Below, piece after piece: positions 24,201 to 34,473 of a DNA stretch of 64,000 bases. The translations under genes and the position numbers were made by a program. A model generated the notes under the pieces. The model saw nothing but the letters and a program-made list of their open reading frames with translations. It had not been told where the DNA came from and made no database searches. Origin of the DNA: Sorghum bicolor (Eukaryota; Streptophyta; Magnoliopsida; Poales; Poaceae); NCBI RefSeq assembly GCF_000003195.3, contig NC_012870.2, positions 48,185,153 through 48,249,152 of the forward strand. Reading direction: 5' to 3'. Positions within the stretch are counted from its first letter, which is position 1; every line of letters begins with the position of its first letter.

Positions 24201-25728
24201 GACGGGGCAGAGGTACTTGAAAAGAGCTGCTGCCCTGTGGTTCTCTGAGAGATAACATCCTCTTCCCAGTATCTATGACGGCATCCCATTCTCTCATCCA
24301 GTTCATGCCCATGATAACATCCAAAACTAACCCAGGCATGACCACTAGATTCACTCGGAAAACTCGGCCACTTATATCCAGGGTTGCCCCTCGAACCACT
24401 CTATTGGTCAACACATCTGCCCCTGCTGAGCTGATGCGGTAGCCATAACCCAGATCTGTAACTGGTTGACTATGCTTTTGTGCAAATGCTTGGCTCATGA
24501 ATGAATGCGATGATCCAGAATCAAACAAAACAACTGCAAGATGTTGGTTGACAGAGAACATACCAGCTATTACCGGTTCTCCTTCCGGGATTTCCTCAAT
24601 CGAGGTATGGTGCACACGAGCTGGATAGGTTGGCTGCTGCCTCTTGGGGTAGGGACATTCCTTACCAAAGTGCCCCATCTTGTGGCAGTTATAGCACGGA
24701 CCCTTGGGCGCATTGTTGACGGCAGGTGCTGCAGCTTGAATTGCCTTTGGCTTGGCAGGGGCTATTGCCACTTTGTATGGCTTCTGTTGTGTTGGATGCC
24801 CGGTGTTCCTTCTCTGCGGCGGTCGGAACCTAGCACCTGGGGCAGGAGGACGATACTGTTGTCGCCCTGCCACTGGTGCCCTGGACTGAGATGATCCGGC
24901 TTCAAAAGCCCTCTTACGTGACTTGGATGCACTGTAGTTGTTGTTGTTGTTCTCCTGGGTGAGACAGTCACTGATGTAAGCATTGAAGGTAGCCCTGGCC
25001 CCTGTACCCATGGTCTTCAGCATCTTCAGATTCAAGCCTCTCTGGAAACTAGCAATCTTCTTAGCCTCCATGTTTACAAATTCAGGGGCATAGCTAGCAA
25101 GATTATTGAAAGCATGTAGATACTCCTTCACCGATTTCGTCCCCTGGGACAACCTCATGAACTCCCCAACCTTCATTTCAACCACACCCGGAGGAATGTA
25201 ATTTCCCCGGAAAGCTATGGTGAAACGGTTCCAGGTAATTGGGGTCCCCTCTGGGTAGGTGGTACGGTGATGGGACCACCAAATCCCAGCGGGTCCTTGC
25301 AACTGATGTGCCGCATACTCAGCCTTAAGTTCTTCTGTCATTCGGAGAAGACGAAACTTCTGCTACATGGTGTTGATCCACTCATCTGCCTCAAGTGGTT
25401 CCAAAGCCTCTTTGAAGATTGGTGGCTTGGTATCCATGAAGTCCTTGAACGAACTGTACTGGTTGACCTCTCGGCCACCCTGATTATCCCCACGACGGGT
25501 GTTGTCAGCTATGTTGCGCAGAGCTTCTTCCATGTTGCGCTGCATCTATTCCATGTTGCGTTGGCTCCCCAGAAACTGTGCGAAAAACACGTCCGCAGTG
25601 TACGGAGGAGGCGGTGGTGGTGGCGGTGTTGGTGCTCTGTCCTCATTCCGTTGAGCCCCACCTCCAGACGTTCCTGCTCCAAGGCCCGGATTGCTGTTAC
25701 CCCCGCCACGTGTTTGCACCATCTGCAT
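21250..25728 (-). pseudogene. Tekay D gag-pol polyprotein with chromodomain
   Basis: One continuous minus-strand frame of about 1490 codons from MQMVQTRGGG, broken by three stops: TAG at 25546-25548, TAG at about 25360-25362 and TGA at 23506-23508. Domains in order: proline-rich N-terminus; retrotransposon Gag core (G-I-W-W, about 25280); zinc knuckle [14 protein letters not shown] (about 24660-24700); protease DSGSSHSF (about 24505-24528); reverse transcriptase with FIDDIL (about 23575-23589) and [12 protein letters not shown]; RNase H with FCDAS and TDHKSLKYI (about 22780-23160); integrase with HHCC finger, core Asp in SMDF, Asp in SDRGPQF and Glu in GQTERL; GPY/F module; chromodomain (about 21290-21470, with YKVVWSHH and ATWE). 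Length and order are normal for Tekay elements. It is a recently dead copy. Confidence 0.9.
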
Positions 25729-26044
25729 ACGTCAATGATAAGCAATCGTTAGGAGTTGCCATCAACGGTAGAAATGTGTAGAATCATGCCGTACTGAATT
25801 TACTGAGGGAATAAATTCGCACAATAAACAGAGGCACGACAATTCATCATCTACGCACAACATCACTAACAGATTACTTAACATTCACGCAACAAGATTC
25901 GCAGACATCCAACTTGCCAGCATACATACACTGGACTTTCAGCACTAACTCATAAAGTTTTAAATAGCCCAGATCCAAAAGTACACGACATGCCATGCAA
26001 CATACAACACAAAAGAAGAAGGACTAGCTCTAGAGCCCTAGCAT
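25729..26044 (-). other. Spacer between H3-like ORF and gag of Tekay D
   Basis: About 310 bases of internal sequence without a credible ORF. It contains a pyrimidine-rich stretch and CAG near gag on the element strand, which could serve as a splice acceptor (inference). Confidence 0.4.
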
Positions 26045-27088
26045 CTACTCGCTATGGTCACTGTCCATGCCGAAGCCATCCTCATCCTCATCTCCACTAG
26101 CAGCTGCTCCTATCTCGGGATCCGCATCCATCTCGTCCTCAGAGTCTAGCTCAGCTGCTCCAGGCAGGTGGTGTGGGTGGAGCTGGTTATGCAGCTGGTG
26201 GATCTCCTCATGCAAGTTCTCATTGTACTCCTCCGCATTAGCTAGCTGCTGCTCTAGCTCCAGCTGTCGGGCCCACAAAGTGTCCTCCTCGTGCCAGGCT
26301 TCATTCCTCTGTCCAAGCACATGGACTAGCATGCGCTCGCAGTTCCTGTGAGCAGTAGTCACCCTGTCCTTCTGCTCCCGTACTGCAAGCAGGTCTTGAC
26401 TCAGCTCACTATTCTTCTGGACTGCCTGATCTCTCTCTGTGGTCACACGGGCCAACTCTGCCTGTAGCCTCTCAACCTCAGAGTCGAACTCACGCTGCAA
26501 CTGACGCTTCTCATCCTGGACGGTGAGAAGAGACCCGGACAAGCGACCCAAACAACGCTCTAGGCCTCCATAGGTCTTCATCAACGCGTACATGGCACTC
26601 ATAGCTGCACTGTCACTGTGCTGGTCCTCATCCGCACTCCTCTCTAGAGCGTTCACCTCGGACTGATCCCACACTGAAGTGTAGGGGTCACCCCGGGGAA
26701 ACACCCCAGCGAAGGCGTGGGCCAGCTCCTGTGGAAACCTCTCCATGAGGTCCCTCAGAACTGCGAAAGCTGCCCTGCTGGCACCGTGGAAAGGCGTGAC
26801 ACCTCAGGACTCGTACACCCAGCCGCCCCAAGCAGGGTCTCCTCCACTGGTAGGGACAACTGCCTCGATCCCCACCAGGGTCTCGTCACCAAGCGGCTCC
26901 TTATCCCAATAGTAGCGAGGCTCCCTTCCTTCGGGATACCCCATCGAACTGAGCACCCTCCAAAGCAAAGTGGGCATCCCAAACTCCTCCAGGAACTTGC
27001 TCTTATGCCGCGAGCTCCTAGCTGCCAACGGATGGCGAGGGGCCCGCCCACCAGTGGACTTGCGAGCGGTGAGCCTAGTGCGTGCCAT
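26045..27088 (-). pseudogene. Extra ORF of Tekay D: histone H3-tail-like N-terminus, coiled coil, acidic tail
   Basis: A single minus-strand frame of about 347 codons between primer binding site and gag, broken once by TGA at 26804-26806. From Met at 27088 the product begins ARTRLTARKSTGGRAPRH, matching the histone H3 tail at most positions, including the R8-K9-S10 and S10-T-G-G motifs; K4 and K14 are Arg. After about 30 residues similarity ends and there is no histone fold. A globular-looking region rich in G, W and P follows, then a long heptad-like region (about 26150-26560, E/Q/L-rich) and an acidic C-terminus (DEDEDGFGMDSD). An in-frame Met three codons upstream (27097) is possible, but the 27088 Met places Ala-Arg-Thr exactly as in H3. 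Function is unknown. I do not recognise a named family for the rest. Confidence 0.7.
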
Positions 27089-27889
27089 CTGTTGCAAATG
27101 GAATACCGTGGGTAAGAGCGAGGATTACCTTTAATTATTTTATTTATAATTGGGACAAATTAAATTAAGGGGGAAGTAAGCAATGATATGAGATGAACAT
27201 GATGCATGCACGAACTTACGATCTCACAAACTTAGAAACAAAGGTTAACACTAAGCGGTATATGCGGTGGCACACAACGTTCTCTCATAACGTAACTAGC
27301 GTTCTAAGCGAGAACGTGGTTAGTGTACCTGCAGAAAACTCATTTCAGCCCACCCACAGTATGATCGTGCAGAACAAGAATTTTAAACTATACACCCCAC
27401 ATACATAGACACCCGTCCATGCATATGACGCGTCACTACCCGCATCATCGCCCTAATGACGGCATCGCCTCTCAGGACGGAATTCCCAACAGGTGGTACT
27501 GTTCCCAAGACACACCAAAACATGTGTGCATGACACAGTACCTAACAACACTCCCCTAGACCGGCAGTGTATCCGATCATGCTCTCACAGCTCCCACTTA
27601 CCGTGGCGTAGAGGAAAAAGGGATCCATACATTACCACTCAAATGAATGGCACTCATACTATTGCACGCCGTATGAGCGACGAAATAAAACATGATGCAT
27701 TAACCCCCAAGTCAGTACTTAACTAGCCACCTTAGAGTCCTTAACTGGGCATAAAGGATATGACCATGGCACCCTAGATAGTTTCCCAAAACTTAGTTTA
27801 ACACCTTGATCATTATTAATTAATAAAATCCTTTATTAGACCGGTTTAGATTTTGTTTAGAACGTACTTATAAACAGTAACTCGCTAAA
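27089..27889 (-). other. 5' leader of Tekay D
   Basis: About 800 bases between primer binding site and the extra ORF with no convincing coding sequence. Near the ORF the element strand reads TTTGCAACAG just before the ATG, a possible splice acceptor (inference). Confidence 0.5.
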
Positions 27890-27905
27890 CCTTGCTCCGA
27901 TGCCA
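27890..27905 (-). other. Primer binding site of Tekay D (tRNA-iMet type)
   Basis: On the element strand TGGCATCGGAGCAAGG lies two bases after the 5' LTR. It resembles the TGGTATCAGAGC site used with initiator tRNA-Met, with two transition changes. Confidence 0.8.
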
Positions 27906-27907
27906 GC

Positions 27908-30900
27908 TGTAACAGAACCGACCAAATTATAAGAGATTAAGCCTAACAGTGACCATTTGCATAGTCAAACCATTACGCTTAAGCCCATATAATTCTGGTA
28001 GTCCGTGAAATCTCGAAGGATTTCAAACCACACATCGCACAACAGCCAAGATCATAATAAGTTTAGCGGTCGCCATCCATAAATACCTCCAGATTACAAC
28101 ATTCATAAAATACATCGGAGTACTTAAAGTTATTACAAACCAAGTTCTTCAAGTAGCGGAAGCTTCATAATTCAAAAATACAACACACACATTTAGTCCG
28201 ATACAGTGCCATAGTTCGGTCATTCCCACAACAGCAAAAGAGGAGACGGAGTGACCATCGCCCTTGGTCTAGTCATCACCCATGGCTGGGTACAGACAGA
28301 GGATGCAATAACCATAGTACATTTGACCATCTGCAAAACAACATGGGAATAGAACCCTGAGTACGAGAAGGTACTCAGCTAGACTTACCCGTCATAACTG
28401 AAAAATAAAGACTCTTCAAGGATCATGAAGGCTATATAGTGAGGTAGCTGACGACCATTTTGCAAAATCGCAGAATTCTATTATCATAACCTACATAAGT
28501 CTTTCTTCTTTTAATTTGCTCAAGTTGAAGGTATCATTACCTAATATCTAGGTTTGCACCTGCACTATCACAAGCAAGTATAGTGTTATGATAGTACCTC
28601 AACATAGCATTTCTTAGAACCATTCATCATTATAACCCAAGTGTTCCATAGTCCTTACTACGAGGACAGGGCTCATGTCAAGTGCTCACTATCCAGGAGT
28701 GATGGCGATTCGAATCGATTTCTAACCAGCTGGCGAGGTATTCCCCACACAAACCACACTCACTGATCAAGTGAGCTACAGATCACCGTATTACACTATC
28801 CAGGACCAATTCGCGGGTTCGGCAGGCACCGCCAGTACCCGAGGACCGTTCCGGCGACCGAGGTATCCAAGGTATACCAAGGTTGCGTGTCGCGCCCTCA
28901 TCGTTCTCCTCAACCATCACCAATACAGCGCGTGGCGGCTCGATTCCCGGCCCGGATAGTGTTCAGGCTTCGCGGTCGGAACGACTTATCCTTCCAGCTA
29001 AGTGTGGGGCATGCGTTCAACATGACAAGAGGGCCGTCAACGATCGGTCCTTAATCGACACAGGCAGGGGCACTATAGTCAACCCACCATAAGACCCTGC
29101 CCGGTCTCCAATTACATTTCACACTTGCTTATTCTTTTCCCCAAGCAACCAATGCTTAATCAAGCAGGTATCCACCTATTTCTCGCAGGTGACAGGAAAT
29201 CACCCGACTTCTACTGGACTAAGCAAGCTAAGCATAGACTCCGTGCCTATCTACATAGGACAAGGTAGGTGAACGATTAGGGATAACAAGGAGTACATAT
29301 GCATCAACGGTGTCAATCAAATCCTATCACTTAGATGTAATATAGTAGAACAATTATAGTGCATCATATAAGTTAGCGAGAATAGGGAGACTTAGAATGC
29401 TCCGGGGCTTGCCTTTCTCAAACGTGCTGGGTCGGTGATCCGGACACTCCTGCAGCTCCTCTCCGGGTTCCTGTGCTTCCGGAGGTTCCTGCTCCTGAAT
29501 CTCCTCGGGTTCCTCGGGTCCCACTTCGTTCTCATGCGAGCCTGTATGATGCATGTGTGCTTATGAGTGGAGTGCGAGATGCCCGAGTGGATGCTTATAT
29601 GAGAAAATACCAAAGGAGTCATGACATGATGCATATGTAATGTGCTTGGTCATGCTCATTACAAGGTAGTCCACATCATCCAAGAACAAACAATTGAATC
29701 AAACATCTATTGCATTCCCTTCTTTAATTATTTTTCAAATGCAACCAGCAACCCACATGATGCTTCAAAGATACACCAAACCCAACTTATTCTATTCAAC
29801 CTATATATACAACGATTCATAATTTTCTTTATTCATTTCTAGGCCCATTAAAATTCACATGCAGTTCTATTCATCAATAAATTCCACAAAAGTTACAAGA
29901 GACTACCAGTCAAGCATAGAGTCTACTGTAAATTTTTCATAGTTTTTGGATACTTATTTTGAGCCACAAAAATCACAAGATTAATTCATAGGGTAAGTAT
30001 AATTATTCTCCTGTGATATAAGTGTCAAACAACAGATTTCATATTTTTACAATTTGTCTAACATCATAAGAAACACCCACAAAATTTTCCAGATTTATTG
30101 CATGATCCAACTAATTATTAAAAATCATAAATCACTACCATGCAAGCATTTAAATTACCATAAATTCATTTATACACCAAATAATATGTAGCAATATTTT
30201 CCCAATGAGTAATCATACATGCAGAGCCAACAAATCAAGTTCCACATTTTTCTGAACCATATTTTATTTACTATGCATTTTCCAAGTTTAACAAAAACAT
30301 GGATTAAATATATTTATTCAGAAAAGTTACTCAAACATGACATGCAATTACATCAAACTGTAGATCTGGAAATATAGAGCACACCAAAATTTGTTTCATC
30401 CAATTTGGAGCTGTAGAACTCAAGATATAAATTTTACAAGTTTTGAATCAATTTCTGGAAATCATTTATTCAAGAAAACCGACGAAAAAGGCTACGCGCA
30501 CCCAGATCTATACCCACCGGGGTCCCCTCGCGACTGACAGTGGGTCCCCGACCCCACCGGTCAGCGAGACCGAGAGGGAGCTCACCTCCGACGAGCGGAT
30601 CTCGCCGGCGGTGAGGTCTCCGGCCACGGGGTAAGCACCAACGTGCTCCCCGCAGCGAGGCGCACCCAACGGTACCCTTGGATTGGCCGGAGGATGACCG
30701 GAACACCTCCGACGAGCATGCATGGCGGCACGGCGGCGCTGCTCGCCGTGGCCAGGCCGCTCCGGCGCGGTAGAGCGTGCACAAACGCCTCTCCGAGCTT
30801 CCTCACCACCCTACCGACCTAGCGCACCCAAGAACCAGCGAAAAGAGGTAGAGAAACACAAGATCCGTCGCGGCGGAGTACTCCGGCGAGCTCGGGGTAA

Positions 30901-31785
30901 CTCCGGCGAGCCATTCCCGGCGCTCGACGGACTCTCACCTCGGTAGAACGCGCGCACAAGCTTACCCTAACGATGACGAAGGCTCTGGTGTTCTCGGCGG
31001 TGAGCTTGAGGCTCTGGTGCGGTCGGCGGCGAGCGGCGGGGCTTTCTCCAGCAATGGCGCGCGGAGGAGCTGCTGCTGCTGCACGGTGCGAGCGGAGGGA
31101 GGAAGGAGAAGGAGGGCGCGGGGGACAGAACGGAGGAAATGGCCGGCCGCGGCGCGTCCAACGCCGGCGTACGGCCACCACGTGGCCGGCGCCGGGTGGA
31201 GCGAGGCGCGTCCGCGCGCGCGGGAGAGAGGGGAAGGGGGAGCAGGCCGGGCCGCTCGCTGGGCCGAAAGGGGAGCGGGGTTGGCCCAGCAGCGCCTGCC
31301 CCTTTCCTTTTTTTTGAATTTCTTTTCTCCAAATTCTTTCTAAATTCATTTGAACCAATTTAAAATCACTTTCACCTCTTGCTCCCAAAAATAAAGTTGT
31401 TCCAAAACAAAAACTCTACAACTTTGCTTTAATAAGCAAGACCAAATTCCAACTAGAATTTGAATTGCAAATTAAAACTTAGTTCTAGGTTTTTAAATAA
31501 ATTCAATTTGGAAATCTTGTATAAATTCCATTTCTCAAATTCCATAGCTCCAAAATTTACACAAAAATACTCTAAATTCTTCTTACACATAAATCAACCT
31601 AGTTTGAATATTTCACATTTTTAGAAGCAAGCATCATATTTTTAGCATAATTAAAACACATGAAATAAAGCACATAAAATCATGTTTTGGGATGAAATGA
31701 CATGCTCATGATGCTATGCTTGATGAGAATGCTTATGCATTGCTTTGATAAGGCTAAGTGCATGCTTAACACCTAGGGTGTTACA
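27908..31785 (-). repeat. 5' LTR of Tekay D
   Basis: 3878 bases, near-identical to 17371-21237. Main differences are in the GC-rich leader: about 16 extra bases near 30935 and the absence of a stretch of roughly 40 bases near 31145. Both LTRs otherwise differ by scattered single bases. Confidence 0.9.
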
Positions 31786-31830
31786 AGTTTTACCCCGATA
31801 TTTTCTATTTTAACTTATGCAGGGGAATGT

Positions 31831-34473
31831 ATGAATAGAAGACATCTTCCAGGAAATTTTGTTGACAATCCCAAAGCATTGTTCAAGAAGACAAGAGCCA
31901 AGCTCAAAAAGAGATCATCAACACTTCAGCAAGAAGCTTCATCCAATCAAGAAGATCACCGGAACTTGTCTTCAGAGTTCGAAGCCATGGCGAACAAATC
32001 GATCCGTGAGTTCTCAGCTCCCACTACGGACAACATCCGCACTGGACCTGCTGCAGAGATCGATGGCAACTTTGAGCTCAAGCCTGGACTTATCAACATG
32101 GTGCAATCCAACCATTTCTATGGGAAGGCACACGAAGATGCTAGTGCTCATCTACAACACTTTCTGGAGATTTGCAACACATTTACCATATCAGGAGTTT
32201 CCAAAGATGCTATACTACTTCGCCTCTTTCCATTCTCACTGTTAGGAAGAGCGAAGCAGTGGTTCTACGCTACAAAGGAGAAGAATACTACGTGGGCACT
32301 CTGCTCAACAACCTTCCTAGCTAAGTTCTTTCCCATGGGCAAGACCAATGCTCTCCGTGGGAAGATTACAAGTTTTCAGCAACAAAATGATGAATCTGTT
32401 CCAGAAGCATGAGAGCGCTTTCAAGACTACATCCTAGAATGTCCCCATCATGGAATGGAGAGTTGGCAGACATTCTATCATGGGCTCGGCAACAGTGCCC
32501 GAGAAACCATGGATGCTGCAGCTGGAGGAGCATTCTTATCACTTACTATACCAAAAGCCACAGCTCTTGTGGAGAAGATGGCGTCCAACCAAAGCTGGAA
32601 TGAAGAGAGGACCCAGACACGCAAGAGAGGTGGAGGTATGCATCAGCTCAAGGAGGTAGACATGCTGTCTGCAAAGCTAGACCTGCTCATGAAGAAGCTC
32701 GATGATAGAGCTGGAGACAAGAAAGAAGTTATGCACATCTACGACTCTCACATGACTTGTGAGGAGTGTGGAGACACTGGACACTCAGGCAATCACTGCC
32801 CTGAGATGCTTGAGGATGTGAACTACATCAACAACAACTACTACTACTACTACAACCGTCCTCAACAAAATCAAGGTTGGAATCAACAGAGGCCTAACTA
32901 CTCAGGTAATTATCAAGGTAATAATTCTTACAACAATACTAATAATTTTTCACCTTTAAGAGAATTAGTGTCTAATCAAGGAAAGCTAATGGATAACCTA
33001 TCTAAGAAATTGGCATCTAATGATAAAATGCTAGAAAATATAAATAATAGAATGGATAATTTCTCTACTGCCATCAAGAATCAAATTAGCTTTAATAAAA
33101 TGATTGAATCTCAGCTAAATCAAATAGCTGCTGCTGTTCCTGCTACTAACCCCGGCATACCATCACAACCGGAAGGATTAGAATCTGCAAATCTTGTAGA
33201 CATGTTTGATGCAGGTAATAATTGGAGTAACCCCGTCACTGAATTCAATACTGACCTTCTGCCGATCAAGAGAGGTGATCCAGGACGCCCCGTCATCCCG
33301 ATCTCCATCGGCATGGTGGACGTCCCAGAAGCACTCTGTGACTTTGGCTCTAGTGTCAACATTATACCCAGGGTACTCTATGAAAAATTCTTTACATATC
33401 CTTTATTAGAAACAACGATGTGTTTGCAGTTTGCATATCAGACGATAAGTTTTCCAAAAGGAATATTGAGGAATCTTTGTGTCCGAGTTGGTACCTTATA
33501 TGCCCCAGCAGACTTCATAGTAGTAGAGACCGGAAATGATGAGAGGGCACCCATCATCTTAGGGAGGCCATTCTTAAACACCACGGGAGCTATCATCTAT
33601 GCTAGTGCTGCCAAGATCAGTTTCTACATCAAAGGGATGAAGGAGACGTTTTTCTTCAGGAACAAGACTACACAAATTCCAGATCAATCCAGACGTGAAT
33701 CAAGGAAGAGGACCAACAGGAGGAACAAGAACAAGCAAGTGTGGACCGAGTCAGCTAAGATGGTTACTGCAGTTCATGGAGGCCAAGATCATCAACTTAA
33801 GTCACCGTTTTTGACCAAGAAGGACGACCCAGGAATGCCAAGTATCTGCTGCTCCATAAATGGATACAACTTTTACAAGACATTTTGCGACACCAGATCG
33901 GGCGTCAACATAATGGCCGCAGTCACCTATCGGCTCTTCTTCGGAACCATGACACTAAGACCAACATACATTCAGCTCCAGATGGCAGATCAGACATTTC
34001 GAAAAGTTAAAGGAACAGTAACTGATGTGCCAGTCAAAATAGACGATCATTTTGTCTACACAGACTTTCAAGTTATTGACATGGGAGAAGATGAGTACGA
34101 TCTACCCATCATCCTTGGAAGACTGTTCCTCAGCACCGTTAAAGCAATCATCTACATTGGAACCGGAGAAGTCCATATGCACTTCCCCTCAGAGAAGGTA
34201 CGCCGTTATTTTACTGACCCTAACTATATCGTTGTAGAATCTAAGCAGATGAGGAAACGACGCAACCACAACCAGAGGAGGCAAATCATCAAGGACGGAT
34301 GGGCAGACTATGAAGGAGAAGTTGTAAGGTCAGAAGACGTAGAGTTTAAAGAGAATTATCCAGAGGAGACCGTAGCACTGAGTCAGGTGTGGAAAGAGAA
34401 GATAACTATACATGAAGAGGAGGCGCTGCCGGAAGTACCGACTCCGCCAACCAACGAATCCCAGGACAATTGA
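31831..34473 (+). pseudogene. Element B gag with two tandem retropepsin-like domains
   Basis: One frame of 880 codons broken by a single TGA at 32410-32412, where Trp is expected. A 3' splice-like ttatgcag precedes the ATG. Domains: Gag core (L-F-P-F-S-L-L-G-R-A-K-Q-W-F, about 32225-32270); zinc knuckle CEECGDTGHSGNHC (about 32758-32800); N/Q/Y-rich linker; coiled-coil-like L/N/K region (about 32955-33130); first protease-like domain with CDFGSSVNIIP (Asp codon 33340-33342) and IILGRPFL; basic R/K/N linker (about 33690-33750); second protease-like domain with CDTRSGVNIM (Asp codon 33889-33891) and IILGRLFL; acidic C-terminus. The catalytic Asps are 183 codons apart. Athila proteases usually show D-L-G or similar, so D-F-G is acceptable; D-T-R replaces the conserved Gly. 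No reverse transcriptase follows. Confidence 0.85.

Larger units (their letters stand above)
17371..31785 (-). mobile_element. Tekay-type chromovirus D (complete, nested in B)
   Basis: A 14.4-kb Ty3/gypsy element in minus orientation. Order along its own strand: 5' LTR (31785-27908), primer binding site (27905-27890), extra ORF with H3-like tail (27088-26045), gag-pol (25728-21250) with terminal chromodomain, polypurine tract (21250-21238), 3' LTR (21237-17371). All enzymatic motifs can be read, but four premature stops break the ORFs. The five-base flanks (gcagc left, agttt right) do not match. Chromodomain, initiator-Met primer and long TGTAACACC LTRs put it in the Tekay/Del group. Confidence 0.88.

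Noticed and set aside
24005..24220. ORFs opposite the Tekay D gag-pol, such as 24541-24894 and 25267-25752
   Set aside because: Antisense shadows of the real polyprotein frame.
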